A stretch of 64,000 nucleotides of DNA, taken from assembly GCA_965204875.1 (NCBI GenBank), contig OZ242020.1, positions 2,976,001 to 3,040,000 on the forward strand, written 5' to 3'. Source of the DNA: Aldehydirespirator sp965204875 (lineage in GTDB: Bacteria; Actinomycetota; Acidimicrobiia; Acidimicrobiales; Aldehydirespiratoraceae). Within the stretch, counting starts at the first letter, position 1. Each line of letters opens with the position of its first letter. Below the pieces are notes generated by a model. It saw only the letters and a program-made list of their open reading frames with translations, had not been told where the DNA came from and made no database searches. Shown piece after piece: positions 47,309 through 57,171 of the stretch. Both the position numbers and the translations under genes were made by a program.

Positions 47309-48725
47309 GGTTGCGCACCTCGAACACGCCGTCGCAATGGGGCGCGTACTCCCCCACGATGGAGTCGCCGGTGTCCCAGTAGCTGCGGGGCTCGGGGTTG
47401 AGCCAGTAAAGGTGGCGGGCCTTGGCGTGCATGGCCTTGACGATCCAGTTCTGCGCGGCGTGGTAGTTGTTGCGGGCGTCGCCCAGTATCAGCACCGTGG
47501 TGCGCGGCCCGATGTCGCCGCCGAAGGAGTCCCAGAAGACGCCGAAGGCGTGGCCGTAATCAGAGTGGCCGTCCACCCACACCACATCGGCCTCGGTGTT
47601 GACCCGGTGCACGGCGGCGCCGATGTCCTCGGCACCCTCGAAGAAGCCGGTCACCTCGTCCAGGCCGTCGATGAACACGAACGAGCGAACCTTGGAGAAC
47701 TGGCTGGACAGTGCGTAGACGAGGTGCAGTGTGAACCGGGCGAAGGCCGCGACCGAGCCCGACACGTCCGCCACCACCATGATCTCGGGCTTGTGCGGGC
47801 GCGGGTGGCGGAACTTGGGCTCGGCCGGCACACCCCCGTAGGACAGCGAGTGGCGCACCGTCGAGCGGAAGTCCAGGGGGCCCCTGCGGCCGTGGCGGCG
47901 CTTGCGCGCCAGCCGCGCCGCCAACTTCCGGGTGAGCGGGTAGATCGCCTTGCGGAGGCCGGCCATCTCCTCGCGGGAGGCGTGCATGAAGTCGATGTCT
48001 GCCGGCAGCGGCTTCCGCAGGGTCCTGGCCATCGCCTCCACACCGCGGTCAGCGACCAGGCGGCGACGGATCTCCGCCTCGATCTGCCGGCGCAACTCCG
48101 CCAGCCGCGTCTCGTAGACATCGCGCCTGAGCCGCTCGGAGAACGCGTCGGGCTCGCCCTCGGTGTGCTGCTGCGTCGCCATCAGGCGCTCCAGCACGCC
48201 GTCAAGGTCTAGGTTGCGCAGCGTGCGGTACAGGTAGTAGGTGCCGCCGACCGGGCGGCCGGGCTCCATCCCGGCGTAGCGCCGCACGGCCTGGCGCGCC
48301 GCGGCCGCCAGCATCTCGCGGTCGCCGCTCAGCAGCGCCCGGTAGAGCATCTCGGCCAGCTCCTCGGGTGTCATCAGCTCGCTCGCCCCGCCACCGGTGC
48401 CCGCGTTCACCGGGTGGTCGCCGGCGTCTCCGCCAGGGTCGTCACCGGGGTCGGCATCGATCTCGTACTGGGGTCCGCGCAGCGAGAAATACACCTCGAA
48501 GACCGTCTCGAAAGCCTTCCAGTGGGCCTGGTTCTTCACCAGGGTCGCGGCCAGGGCGTACTTGAGGGTCTCGCGCTCGGACAGCGGCACATGCTTGACC
48601 GCCTCCATGGTGTCGAGGCTCTCGGTGAGGCTCGCCGGGATGCCGACGGCGCGCAGCTCCGCTATGAAGCCACCCAGGAGGTCGAGCAGCCCCTCGCCCG
48701 GCTCCGTCACGGGCGCTTCAGCCAT
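47271..48725 (-). CDS. VWA-domain protein, CoxE-like
   Basis: 484 residues. C-terminal von Willebrand factor A domain with metal-ion site DVSGS (EIMVVADVSGSVAAFARFTL). The N-terminal part is helical, with basic stretches (LAARLARKRRHGRRGPLDFR). Nine bases after the MoxR gene, forming the common MoxR-VWA pair, in which the ATPase and VWA protein together remodel or insert metals into a client protein. The client here is unknown; no CO dehydrogenase is nearby. Confidence 0.88.
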   Translation of the reverse strand: MAEAPVTEPGEGLLDLLGGFIAELRAVGIPASLTESLDTMEAVKHVPLSERETLKYALAATLVKNQAHWKAFETVFEVYFSLRGPQYEIDADPGDDPGGDAGDHPVNAGTGGGASELMTPEELAEMLYRALLSGDREMLAAAARQAVRRYAGMEPGRPVGGTYYLYRTLRNLDLDGVLERLMATQQHTEGEPDAFSERLRRDVYETRLAELRRQIEAEIRRRLVADRGVEAMARTLRKPLPADIDFMHASREEMAGLRKAIYPLTRKLAARLARKRRHGRRGPLDFRSTVRHSLSYGGVPAEPKFRHPRPHKPEIMVVADVSGSVAAFARFTLHLVYALSSQFSKVRSFVFIDGLDEVTGFFEGAEDIGAAVHRVNTEADVVWVDGHSDYGHAFGVFWDSFGGDIGPRTTVLILGDARNNYHAAQNWIVKAMHAKARHLYWLNPEPRSYWDTGDSIVGEYAPHCDGVFEVRNLRQLEAFVDRLA

Positions 48726-48734
48726 TGGCGGGAT

Positions 48735-49616
48735 TCAGGCGCCGACGCCGTCCGCGGTCGCCAGCTCCTTGCGGGCCTTGGCAATGTCGCCCTGGTACTT
48801 GAGCAGGATGTTGAGGGTGTCGGCGGCGACGTCGGCGTCGACGCGCCGCGCTCCGAGCAGCACGAGCGTGCGGGCCCAGTCCAGCGTCTCAGACACCGAG
48901 GGGGCCTTCTTGAGCTCGAGCCGTCGGATCGACCGGACCACCCTGGCGATCTGGTCGGCCAGGCTCTCGGCGATGTCGGGCACCTTGGCCAGCACTATCT
49001 CGCGCTCGCGCTCCATCGATGGGTAGTCGATGTGCAGGTAGAGGCAGCGCCGCTTGAGTGCCTCGCTCAGCTCGCGCGTGTTGTTGGAGGTCAGAAACAC
49101 CAGCGGGAGCCGCACCGCCTGCATGGTGCCGAGTTCGGGGATCGACACCTGGAACTCGCTCAGCACCTCCAGCAGCAGGGCCTCGGTCTCGACCTCGACA
49201 CGGTCGACCTCGTCGATGAGCAGCACCACCGGGTCATCTGCGGTGATCGCCTCCAGCAGCGGGCGCGTCAGGAGGAACTCCTCGGAGAAGATGTCCTCGG
49301 AGATGTCATCCCAGCCCTGGGCCGTGGAGCGCTCGGCCTGGATGCGCAGGAGCTGCTTCTTGTAGTTCCACTCATACAGCGCCCGAGCCTCGTCCAGACC
49401 CTCATAGCACTGAAGCCGGATCAGCCGGCTGCCGGACATCTCCGCCACGCTCTTGGCGAGCTGGGTCTTGCCCGTGCCGGCGGGGCCCTCCACCAGCACC
49501 GGCTTGTCGAGGCGGTCCGCCAGGAAGACGACGCCCGCCACACCGTCGTCGCACAGGTAGTCGACCTTGCCCAGATCGCCGCGTACCGCGGCGACATCGG
49601 CGAAGCGCTGGGACAC
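48735..49616 (-). CDS. MoxR-family AAA+ ATPase
   Basis: 293 residues. Walker A GPAGTGKTQLAKS (near 42), Walker B VVLLIDEVDRVE, sensor-type LPLVFLTSNNTRELSEALKR. Cytosolic hexameric ATPase acting as a chaperone with the VWA protein encoded next. GTG start at 49616, 34 bases after the proA stop, so proA-moxR-vwa may be one transcript. Confidence 0.92.
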   Translation of the reverse strand: MSQRFADVAAVRGDLGKVDYLCDDGVAGVVFLADRLDKPVLVEGPAGTGKTQLAKSVAEMSGSRLIRLQCYEGLDEARALYEWNYKKQLLRIQAERSTAQGWDDISEDIFSEEFLLTRPLLEAITADDPVVLLIDEVDRVEVETEALLLEVLSEFQVSIPELGTMQAVRLPLVFLTSNNTRELSEALKRRCLYLHIDYPSMEREREIVLAKVPDIAESLADQIARVVRSIRRLELKKAPSVSETLDWARTLVLLGARRVDADVAADTLNILLKYQGDIAKARKELATADGVGA

Positions 49617-49650
49617 GGCGATCAGGCGATCTGTTCAGCAGCCGGCCCGC

Positions 49651-51039
49651 TCAGCGGACATGGCCCTCGCCGCGCACCACGAACTTGAGCGTGGTGAGCT
49701 GCTCCAGTCCCATGGGCCCTCGGGCGTGGAGCTTCTGGGTGCTGATGCCGATCTCGGCGCCGAAGCCCAGCTCCTCACCGTCCACGAACCGGGTGGAGGC
49801 GTTGACCAGCACGGCGGCGGCGTCCACCTCGCGGGTGAAGCGGTCGGCCGCTGCCACATCGGAGGTGACGATGGTCTCGGAGTGGCCCGAACCGTTGTCA
49901 TTGATGTGCTCGATGGCCTCGTCGAGGCTGTCCACCACCTTCACCGACATCTTGAGGCCGAGGAACTCGCTCGCGTGGTCGGCGGCGGTGGCCTCCCCCA
50001 TCGACGCCACGGCGCCGCGGGCCCGCTCGTCGCCCAGCAGCTCCACGCCGGCGAGGGCTTGCGCGGCCCGCGGCAGGAACTCGCCGGCCACCGCCGAGTG
50101 AACCACCAGCGACTCCAGCGCGTTGCACACCGAGGGCCGCTGCATCTTGCCGTTGACCACGATGTCGAGGGCCTTGCGCAGGTCGGCGGAGGCGTCCACA
50201 TAGGCGTGGCAGTTGCCGGCCCCGTCCATCACGACCGGAACGGTGGCGTTGCTGATGACCGAGTTGATGAGCGAAGGCCCGCCCCTGGGGATGAGGCAGT
50301 CGACGTAGCCGGTCTGCCGCATGAACTCGACGGCGGCGGCACGGGAGGTGTCGGGCACCAGCGTCAACGCGTCGGCGGGCAGGCCGGCATCGGCAAGGGC
50401 CTCGGTGATGGCCGCGGCGATCGCGAGGTTGGAGCAGACGGCTGAGGACGAGCCGCGCAGGAAGGCCGCGTTGCCTGACTTGAGGCACAGGCCCGCCGCG
50501 TCGGAGGTGACGTTGGGGCGGCTCTCGTAGATGATCGCCACCACGCCGAGGGGCACGCGCACCCGCTCGACGCGCAGGCCGTTGGGGCGCACCCAGCTGT
50601 CGAAGACCTCGCCCACCGGATCGCGCTGGGCCGCCACCTGCCTCAGGCCGCTTGCCATGGCCTCGATCCGCGTGCCGGACAACCGCAGCCGGTCCACCAT
50701 GTGGTCCGGCGTTCCGGCGGCCGCGGCCCGCTCGACGTCGGTCTCGTTGGCGGCCAGGATCGTCTCGGAGCGCTCCACGAGGAGGTCGGCCGCGGCGCGC
50801 AGGGCGCGATCCTTGGCTTCCGTGGAGGCCGCCGCCATCAGCCGCGACGCTGCCTTGGCCCTGGCGGCGAGCTCGGGGACCGTCGCCGTTGCGGTCGGTG
50901 AAGCAGCGCCCGCAACGGGCGCTGCCGGCTCCGGCGCGGGTGCCAGCGGCTGCGAGACTTCGCCCTGCAGGGCGGTGGTGGCTTGGGTTGCGGTCAGGAC
51001 CGCGGACCCGGTTGCAGTTGCGGCGGAGGCTGCTGGCAT
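49651..51039 (-). CDS. proA: Glutamate-5-semialdehyde dehydrogenase ProA
   Basis: 462 residues. Reduces gamma-glutamyl phosphate to the semialdehyde in proline synthesis. Catalytic Cys in MQRPSVCNALES; family segments PLGVVAIIYESRPNVTSDAA, CLIPRGGPSLINSV and GFGAEIGISTQKLHARGPMG. An Ala/Pro/Thr-rich leader of about 50 residues precedes the family start; ATG 51039 is supported by TAGCAT six bases upstream (51046-51051). Separated from proB by 8.9 kb, although the two are usually adjacent. Confidence 0.94.
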   Translation of the reverse strand: MPAASAATATGSAVLTATQATTALQGEVSQPLAPAPEPAAPVAGAASPTATATVPELAARAKAASRLMAAASTEAKDRALRAAADLLVERSETILAANETDVERAAAAGTPDHMVDRLRLSGTRIEAMASGLRQVAAQRDPVGEVFDSWVRPNGLRVERVRVPLGVVAIIYESRPNVTSDAAGLCLKSGNAAFLRGSSSAVCSNLAIAAAITEALADAGLPADALTLVPDTSRAAAVEFMRQTGYVDCLIPRGGPSLINSVISNATVPVVMDGAGNCHAYVDASADLRKALDIVVNGKMQRPSVCNALESLVVHSAVAGEFLPRAAQALAGVELLGDERARGAVASMGEATAADHASEFLGLKMSVKVVDSLDEAIEHINDNGSGHSETIVTSDVAAADRFTREVDAAAVLVNASTRFVDGEELGFGAEIGISTQKLHARGPMGLEQLTTLKFVVRGEGHVR

Positions 51040-51051
51040 CGTCTCATGCTA
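51040..51051 (-). promoter_or_regulatory. Leaderless -10 box of proA
   Basis: TAGCAT on the minus strand (51046-51051), six bases before ATG 51039. Confidence 0.45.
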
Positions 51052-51107
51052 TAGGCGCCTCGCGCCCAGCCTCGCGGCACGGGCGTGACGGACTCGGAGC
51101 GCCCAGG

Positions 51108-51345
51108 GAGCGCCCCCGGCACCCCTACCCTCAGACACTGATGAGGCACTGACGGTCACTGTGCCACTGAGCGCCCCCAGCACCCCTACCCTCAGGGGCC
51201 GGTGGAAGAACGCGACTCACCGCAGGTGCCACACCGTCGCCACCGTCCACGCCTAACTTGAGCCGGTGGTGGAATCGAAGCCAAGCCCGAACCCCCGAAC
51301 CAGAACCAGGTTCACGCCTGACTTGAGCCGGTAGTGGAACCAAAG
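51108..51345. repeat. Two direct-repeat pairs in the proA-murJ spacer
   Basis: 51108-51134 and 51169-51195 (27 bp, one mismatch, GAGCGCCCCC...CCTACCCTCAG). 51248-51280 and 51313-51345 (33 bp, few mismatches, CACGCCTAACTTGAGCCGGT). These fill the 330-bp gap between proA and murJ; no gene is seen. Confidence 0.8.
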
Positions 51346-51371
51346 GGCATCAGCGGGTACACGCCGGCCGG

Positions 51372-53150
51372 GTGTGTATCGCGGATGCGATCAGCCCGGT
51401 GGGAATCGAGCCGGTGGTGATTGACCCGGAGGGGAATGACCCGGAGGGGAATGACCCGGACGGGAATCAGCCGGCGGTGAACGCGGCAGGCCCGCGCCGG
51501 GCCTCGGCACCGTTGCTGGTGGCGCTCGGCATCGGTGCCAGCCGCCTCGCCGGACTGGGGCGCGAGACCGTCGCCGCCAGGCTGCTGGGCAACACCGCCG
51601 CGGGCGACGCCTTCGCGGTGGCGATGCGCATTCCCAACATGCTTCAGAACCTGCTGGGCGAGGGCGTGCTCTCGGCCAGCTTCGTGCCGGTGTACAGCCG
51701 GCTGCTGGACGACGAGGGCGACGGCTCCGATGATGCGGGCCGCACGGCCGGTGCCGTGGCCGCCGCGTTGCTGGCCGTGGTTGGGATCGCGGTGCTGCTG
51801 ATCATCACGCTGTCCCGACCCGTCACCTTCCTGCTGGCGCCGGGCCTCAGCACCGAGCGCTTCGATCTGGCCGTCTCGCTCGTGAAGGTCACCGCGCTCG
51901 GAACCGGGTTCGCGGTGCTGTCGGCCTGGTGCCTGGGCGTGCTCAACAGCCACCGCCGCTTCTTCCTGTCGTATGCGGCGCCGGTGCTGTGGAACGCCGT
52001 GCAGGTCGGGGCTCTGCTGGTGGCCTGGATCCTCGCCTTCGACCTGGACGGGATCGCCCGAGCCCTGGCCTGGGGAGTCGCCCTCGGCGGGCTGGCGCAG
52101 CTGGCGGTGCAGCTTCCGACCGCGCTGCGGCTGGCCCGCGGGATCAGGCTGCGATGGAGGCGCGGCCACCCGGGCTCCGGAGAGGTCGCGAGGCGGTTCG
52201 GGCCGGCCGTGCTGGGCCGCGGCGTGGTGCAGGTGTCGGCCTATCTCGACCTGGTGCTGGCCTCGCTGCTCGCCACCGGCGCGGTCGCCGCGCTGTACCG
52301 GGCGCAGATCCTCTACATGCTGCCTGTGAGCCTGTTCGCCATGAGCGTCGCGGCCGCGGAGCTGCCGGAGATGTCCAGGCTCGGCCAAGATCCCGCCGCG
52401 GTCGCTGCCCGGGCCTCGGCGGCGGCGCGCCGGGTCGCCTTCTGGACGATGCTGGCCGCCGCGGTGTACGGCGCTGCCGGCGACCTGGTGGTGGGTCTGC
52501 TGTTCGAGGGGGGCGCCTTCGGATCCGCCGACACCGTGCTGGTGTGGTTCGTCCTTGCCGCATACGCCGCCGGGCTGCCCGCGACGGGCGTGAGCAGGGT
52601 GCTGCAGAACGCCTGCTACGCGGTGGGCGACACCGCCGGGCCGGCTCGCATCGCCGCCTTGCGGGTGTCTGTGGCCGCGGCGATCGGTGTGGCTGTGATG
52701 TTCCCTCTCGACCGTGTCATCGTCGGCCCCGACGGGCTGCTCGGCGCGGCCGACGCCCTGGGGCCGGCCTGGGCTCTGCCGGCCGCTGAGCGCGAGCTGG
52801 GCGATGCGGTCCGGCTCGGGGCCGTGGGTCTGGCGCTGGGGTCGGCGCTGGGCTCCTGGGTGGAGCTGTTGCTGCTGTCGCGCCGGGTTCGGGGGCCGGC
52901 CGCGGTGCTGGCCGCCGTTGCCGGGCCGGCGCTGGCCGCAGCGCTTGCCTTCGGTGCGGCCGCGGCCGTCAAGCTGGCGGTATCGGGCTGGCCCGTGCTG
53001 CTGTCGGCTCCGCTGGTGGCGGCCTCAGCGGTCGCCGTCTACGGGCTGGCAGCCCATCGCAGCGGCCTCGACGAGGCGCGGATGCTGCTGCGACCCGCCC
53101 GCCGGATCATCTGGCGAGGCCAAGGCAACGGGCACGGCACGCACCGATAG
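51372..53150 (+). CDS. murJ: Lipid II flippase MurJ (MviN)
   Basis: 592 residues with about 14 hydrophobic segments; moves lipid II across the membrane for peptidoglycan synthesis. Family core begins near residue 45 (LLVALGIGASRLAGLGRETV, then RIPNMLQNLLGEGVLSASFV, then PVYSRLL). GTG 51372 is the frame's first start, but the first 40 residues include a three-fold DPEGN repeat (15-bp DNA units, about 51425-51470), so a later start is possible. The Arg residues of the N-lobe are in place. Confidence 0.92.
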   Translation: MCIADAISPVGIEPVVIDPEGNDPEGNDPDGNQPAVNAAGPRRASAPLLVALGIGASRLAGLGRETVAARLLGNTAAGDAFAVAMRIPNMLQNLLGEGVLSASFVPVYSRLLDDEGDGSDDAGRTAGAVAAALLAVVGIAVLLIITLSRPVTFLLAPGLSTERFDLAVSLVKVTALGTGFAVLSAWCLGVLNSHRRFFLSYAAPVLWNAVQVGALLVAWILAFDLDGIARALAWGVALGGLAQLAVQLPTALRLARGIRLRWRRGHPGSGEVARRFGPAVLGRGVVQVSAYLDLVLASLLATGAVAALYRAQILYMLPVSLFAMSVAAAELPEMSRLGQDPAAVAARASAAARRVAFWTMLAAAVYGAAGDLVVGLLFEGGAFGSADTVLVWFVLAAYAAGLPATGVSRVLQNACYAVGDTAGPARIAALRVSVAAAIGVAVMFPLDRVIVGPDGLLGAADALGPAWALPAAERELGDAVRLGAVGLALGSALGSWVELLLLSRRVRGPAAVLAAVAGPALAAALAFGAAAAVKLAVSGWPVLLSAPLVAASAVAVYGLAAHRSGLDEARMLLRPARRIIWRGQGNGHGTHR

Positions 53151-53324
53151 CACCGAGGATCACCGGCAACCCCATCCTTCACCGGCAACCCCATTCCTCC
53201 GGCGCGGACCGAGCCGTCTCAGAGGCATCCGGTCGCAACGCCGGAGGGTGGCATCAGTGCCCGACGCCGCGCGCCGGTCGCGGCCTGCTCACCGCCTCGC
53301 ATCAGGGCGAGTAGAGTCGAGAGC

Positions 53325-54071
53325 GTGTGGAAGCTCATCAAGCGCCGCTGGAGGTATCTGACCGCCCGGCTGGCGGGGCGCTGGGAGGAGACGGCCGATC
53401 CGAAGGTGCAGCTGGAGCAGGCCATCGCCGAGGCCCGAGAGCAGCACCGGCGGCTGAAGGATCAGGCGGCCAACGTGATCGCCAACCAGAAGCAGACTGA
53501 GATGCGGCTCAACCGGGTGATCGCCGAGCTCGAAAGGCTGAACGTCAATGCTCGCCGGGCCCTGATGATGGCGCAGGAAGCGAGCGCCGCCGCCGATCCT
53601 GTGAAGGCAAAGTCCTACACCGCCGCAGCCGAGCAGCTAGCGGGTCGCATCATCACCCTCGAGCACGAGATCGAGAACCTCAAAGATCTCTACCTGCAGA
53701 CGGCGCAGGCCGCCGACGAGGCCAAGGCGGCGGTCTCCCAGAACTCGCTCAGCCTGCAGGAGAAGCTTCGCGAGCGACAGAGGCTCCTCGGCCAGATCGA
53801 TCAGGCCCGCATGCAGGAGCAGATGAACGAGGCCATGACCTCGCTGTCGGAGGCTGTCGGCGAGGAGCTGCCCACCTTCAACGAGATCCGCGACAAGATC
53901 GAGGCCCGCTACGCCAAGGCCAAGGGCATTGCCGAGCTGGCCGAAGGCGGCCCGGAGGTCAGCATGCTGGAGATCGAGGCAGCCGCCCGCAACAACGAGG
54001 CGAAAGCCCGGCTCACACAGATGAGGGAGAAACTAGGACTCCCAGCCCCCGCAGCCGAAGAGAGCGCCTGA
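53325..54071 (+). CDS. pspA: PspA/IM30-family membrane-stress protein
   Basis: 248 residues, almost entirely helical coiled coil. Amphipathic N-terminus (MWKLIKRRWRYLTARLAG) for membrane contact, then VQLEQAIAEAREQHRRLKDQ and conserved hairpin helices. PspA binds stressed inner membrane and forms ESCRT-III-like assemblies. GTG 53325 has TAGAGT seven bases upstream (53312-53317). It lies next to murJ, which fits an envelope role. No pspF/pspB/pspC. Confidence 0.9.
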   Translation: MWKLIKRRWRYLTARLAGRWEETADPKVQLEQAIAEAREQHRRLKDQAANVIANQKQTEMRLNRVIAELERLNVNARRALMMAQEASAAADPVKAKSYTAAAEQLAGRIITLEHEIENLKDLYLQTAQAADEAKAAVSQNSLSLQEKLRERQRLLGQIDQARMQEQMNEAMTSLSEAVGEELPTFNEIRDKIEARYAKAKGIAELAEGGPEVSMLEIEAAARNNEAKARLTQMREKLGLPAPAAEESA

Positions 54072-54151
54072 CACCGAACCGCCGGTCACCAACCCCTCCA
54101 ACGCGTGGACCTTCATCAACACAGCGTCAGAGGCTGACGCCTAGAGACCGA

Positions 54152-54343
54152 ACAGCTATCAGGCTGGTAGGACCACTAGGTCGTTGGCGTGGATGACTAT
54201 GTGGGGTGCGCCGGCGGGCAGCTCGTCGCGGCGGCGGCCCGCGGCCTCGCTCAGATCCTCGCTGCTGTGGCGCGCCAGGCCCTTGGCGAACACGGCGCCG
54301 CCGGCCTCACGCACCTCCACCGGCGCGCTGGCGTCGAAGTCGC
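54152..54343 (-). pseudogene. 3' fragment of proB (left boundary repeat of the island)
   Basis: 192 bp matching 59907-60098 with four mismatches (offset exactly 5755). It encodes the last ~60 residues of ProB (APVEVREAGGAVFAKGLARH and on) with its stop codon at 54159, but has no upstream part. The reading frame is still open, so the duplication is recent or the fragment is conserved as a recombination site. Confidence 0.9.
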
Positions 54344-54436
54344 ATGGCAACACTGCCAGCGTCCGAAATAAGCCATGTCACAGCCCCCACCTATAGTTGA
54401 AGGCATGACTTCAGCAACCTCCAGCCACTCTTGATA

Positions 54437-54451
54437 TTTCGTTTTACGAAA
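54437..54451. promoter_or_regulatory. Small palindrome upstream of the chimeric lipoprotein gene
   Basis: TTTCGT-TTT-ACGAAA, a perfect 6-bp inverted repeat 19 bases before the ATG at 54471. It could be an operator; function unknown. Confidence 0.3.
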
Positions 54452-54470
54452 CGCGAGTTCATAGAGTGAC

Positions 54471-56942
54471 ATGACTCTTCATATTCTCAAATTCAACGTC
54501 CGACGCATTGTGGACAAACCTGCCGCTTTCGCCAGTGGGAGCCTGCGAACACTGTTGACATTGACCGCGCTGGTGTCACTAGCCGTGGCTGCATGCACGC
54601 CCGCTGTTGACGCGCCGAGAGGGACGGCCACGCCGGCGATAGAACTTGCGGAGTATCCGGAGCCAGTAGGGGCTCCTGAGCCCATGGATGACCCCGCAAT
54701 GGACGATATGGACTTGCCCGGGGAAGGTGTCAGCGTTATCGCTGGTCGGGCCAACTGGAGCACCGGCTACGTGCAGGCGGAGCTTTACAAGCAGTTGCTG
54801 GAGGAGCTGGGATATGAGGTCTCGGATCCTGCTGAGCTTGAGCTCGGCCCCAACAAGGCCTACATGGTGATGGCCAACGGTTGGATGGACTATTGGCCGA
54901 ACAGCTGGTATCCGGGCCATCTGGCCTGGCTGGCGGGCGAGCTGCCCGATGGCTCTCTGGTCGGTGACCACGTGTCGGTCGTGGGTGAGGAGATGATCGC
55001 GGGCGGTCTGCAGGGTTTCCTGGTGACCAAGTCGTTCGCTGACGAGTTCGGCGTGTACACGCTGAACGCGCTCAACGACAACGCCGAGGCGCTGGCCGCG
55101 TTCGACGCGACGGATCCGGTTCCCGGCAACGGGATGGCAGACATCTTCGGCTGCCCGGAGTCCTGGACCTGTGACAACATCATCACCAACCAGATCGCTT
55201 TCTCGGGCCTGGACAACATCCAGCAGACCATCGCCGGTTATGACGCGATGTTCGCCCAGGCAGTGGACAACGCCAACGAGGGCGTACCGATGGTGGCCTA
55301 CACGTGGACGCCGTCCGCGTACATCACGCAGCTGCGTCCCGGTGACAACGTGTACTGGATCGGCCTCAACGAGATCCTCGACGATTCCAACCCGGCCAAC
55401 CAGGAAGGCGGCGAGGAGCACAGCCAGCGCGGCGCTGACGGCAACGGCGGTTACGCGGCCATCGGCCCCGACCAGTGCCCGGCCGCGGCCGAGCATCCCG
55501 ACGGCCTGTGCCCGATCGGCTGGATCGCAGCGGACATCCTGGTCACGGCCAACAACGACTTCCTTGCCGCCAACCCCGCAGCCAAGAAGCTGTTCGAGAT
55601 TGTGAAGCTGTCGGTGATCGACGTGTCGCTGGCCAACGTGGAGCAGGACGACGGCGCCAGCCCCACCGACCTGGCCACCCAGTGGATCGCTGACAACCGC
55701 GGCCTCGTCGACGAATGGCTCACCCAGGCGATGGCAGCAGGAAACGTCAGACAGCAACGAGAGACGCCGCCGACAACTACCACGCTTGCTTCGCGAGAGA
55801 ACGCCAGACGATATCTTGTGCCAACCTACTTCTGTATGCCGAAGGGAACGTACTCGGCGCGGCTGATGCAGAATATTGTCACAGACTTGCACGCGCATGT
55901 CAACGCCTTCTACATGCGGGAATCATCCGGCCTTGCGGATGTGCGGCTAGATTGGGCTGGCAGCGTCTCACCGCCGATCGACTGGAGTCGTTCCACTTTC
56001 GACCGATACTATAACGACGACAAGGACGATCCATGCGAAACCTATGCGGTCAACGCAGCGGGTGGAACCAGGCAGATACTGGTCTTGGTTGCCTTGCCTT
56101 CGGAAACATATGCTGGTTGGGCTTGGTTTGGCGTCGGCCCTGCGATGGCTGCACTTTCCGGTGAGGAGAACCTGGACGAGGACAGTCCCAATAGGGTCAG
56201 ATTGCACGCCACGGTGGCGCACGAGCTGGGACACTCCTTGTTCGGGTGGGAGCACACGGACGATCCGGATATACAGGCGGTGGATTGCGGAGCGATCCAC
56301 CGCTCGCTGATGACATCCGGCAGCGACTGTTACGTCGAAGGTGCCGATCCTCTGGACACCTACCGCGTGGTGTGTGAGTTGCGTCTAGAGCAAGAATGGC
56401 CATGTAGCCTCACATCGGCCATCGCGGGGAATGTACCGGTGTCGCATGATGTTTGGGTCAGCTTCTGGAACGACGAAGACCACATCAGCAGAGGAGTGTG
56501 GACAAGTAGCATCCGACAGGTTCTGCCTCACAGCGCCGAAGAACCGGTAGCAGAACTGGCGATCCTTTGCGGCTATTCTGACCAGTTGGCAGCTTGGGAA
56601 CTGGATTTGGTTGTCGACTGGGGACTCCCATTTGTTCAAAAGAATTCTGATGCTAACGAGGACAACCTGTCAGCCAGATTCGAGGATCAGACGCTACTCG
56701 AACTGCCGGTCAACCTTTCTTCAGACCAGACGGCTCATTTCGTTGGCGAGTTTCGGAACGAACAATGGAACAACGCAGCGGGCCGAAGACTCATACAGAC
56801 GCTCGTCGCCAAGAGCGGGCAAACGGTAACGCTGTTCGCCCGCGACAACAGCAACAGGCTGTTCCAGGCCACCTTCGACACCGACGGCGCCAAGGTGGCT
56901 GTGCAGTCAACAATCAACTTCTGCCACAGCGAGCCTCAGTGA
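54471..56942 (+). CDS. Chimeric lipoprotein: glycine betaine/proline-type binding domain fused to a zinc metalloprotease domain
   Basis: 823 residues. Lipoprotein signal with Cys42 (LVSLAVAAC). Residues about 80-420 form a ProX/OpuAC-type binding domain: ANWSTGYVQAELYKQLLEEL, then NGWMDYWPNSWYPGHLAWLA, then GPDQCPAAAEHPDGLCPIGW. After a Thr-rich joint (PPTTTTLASRENARR, about 430) a second, more AT-rich half begins. It carries a zinc site H584-E-L-G-H588 with His595 (HELGHSLFGWEH) and a Met-turn-like SLMTSG (Met614), resembling metzincin proteases, but with one extra residue between ligands. No permease or ATPase of an osmolyte transporter is nearby. The change of composition at the joint suggests fusion by recombination within the island. 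Confidence 0.75.
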   Translation: MTLHILKFNVRRIVDKPAAFASGSLRTLLTLTALVSLAVAACTPAVDAPRGTATPAIELAEYPEPVGAPEPMDDPAMDDMDLPGEGVSVIAGRANWSTGYVQAELYKQLLEELGYEVSDPAELELGPNKAYMVMANGWMDYWPNSWYPGHLAWLAGELPDGSLVGDHVSVVGEEMIAGGLQGFLVTKSFADEFGVYTLNALNDNAEALAAFDATDPVPGNGMADIFGCPESWTCDNIITNQIAFSGLDNIQQTIAGYDAMFAQAVDNANEGVPMVAYTWTPSAYITQLRPGDNVYWIGLNEILDDSNPANQEGGEEHSQRGADGNGGYAAIGPDQCPAAAEHPDGLCPIGWIAADILVTANNDFLAANPAAKKLFEIVKLSVIDVSLANVEQDDGASPTDLATQWIADNRGLVDEWLTQAMAAGNVRQQRETPPTTTTLASRENARRYLVPTYFCMPKGTYSARLMQNIVTDLHAHVNAFYMRESSGLADVRLDWAGSVSPPIDWSRSTFDRYYNDDKDDPCETYAVNAAGGTRQILVLVALPSETYAGWAWFGVGPAMAALSGEENLDEDSPNRVRLHATVAHELGHSLFGWEHTDDPDIQAVDCGAIHRSLMTSGSDCYVEGADPLDTYRVVCELRLEQEWPCSLTSAIAGNVPVSHDVWVSFWNDEDHISRGVWTSSIRQVLPHSAEEPVAELAILCGYSDQLAAWELDLVVDWGLPFVQKNSDANEDNLSARFEDQTLLELPVNLSSDQTAHFVGEFRNEQWNNAAGRRLIQTLVAKSGQTVTLFARDNSNRLFQATFDTDGAKVAVQSTINFCHSEPQ

Positions 56943-57171
56943 GGCGCAACTACCGCCCCGCCAGTACCACCTGATTCGTTGAGCGAGCAGATCGTGACGT
57001 CGGCGGCCGGCACCCGTGCTAAGACGGTCGCTGCTTGCGTGGCGCACGGCGATTCACCCCCATTCAGCACGCATCGTGGCGGATCGCCGCGAGAGTTCGA
57101 TGCGCTGCTTGTCAGAGGGGGCTCCTAGGGTGTGCTGTCATGAAGTGTCACACGTGTAGTTCAGGCGGTGT

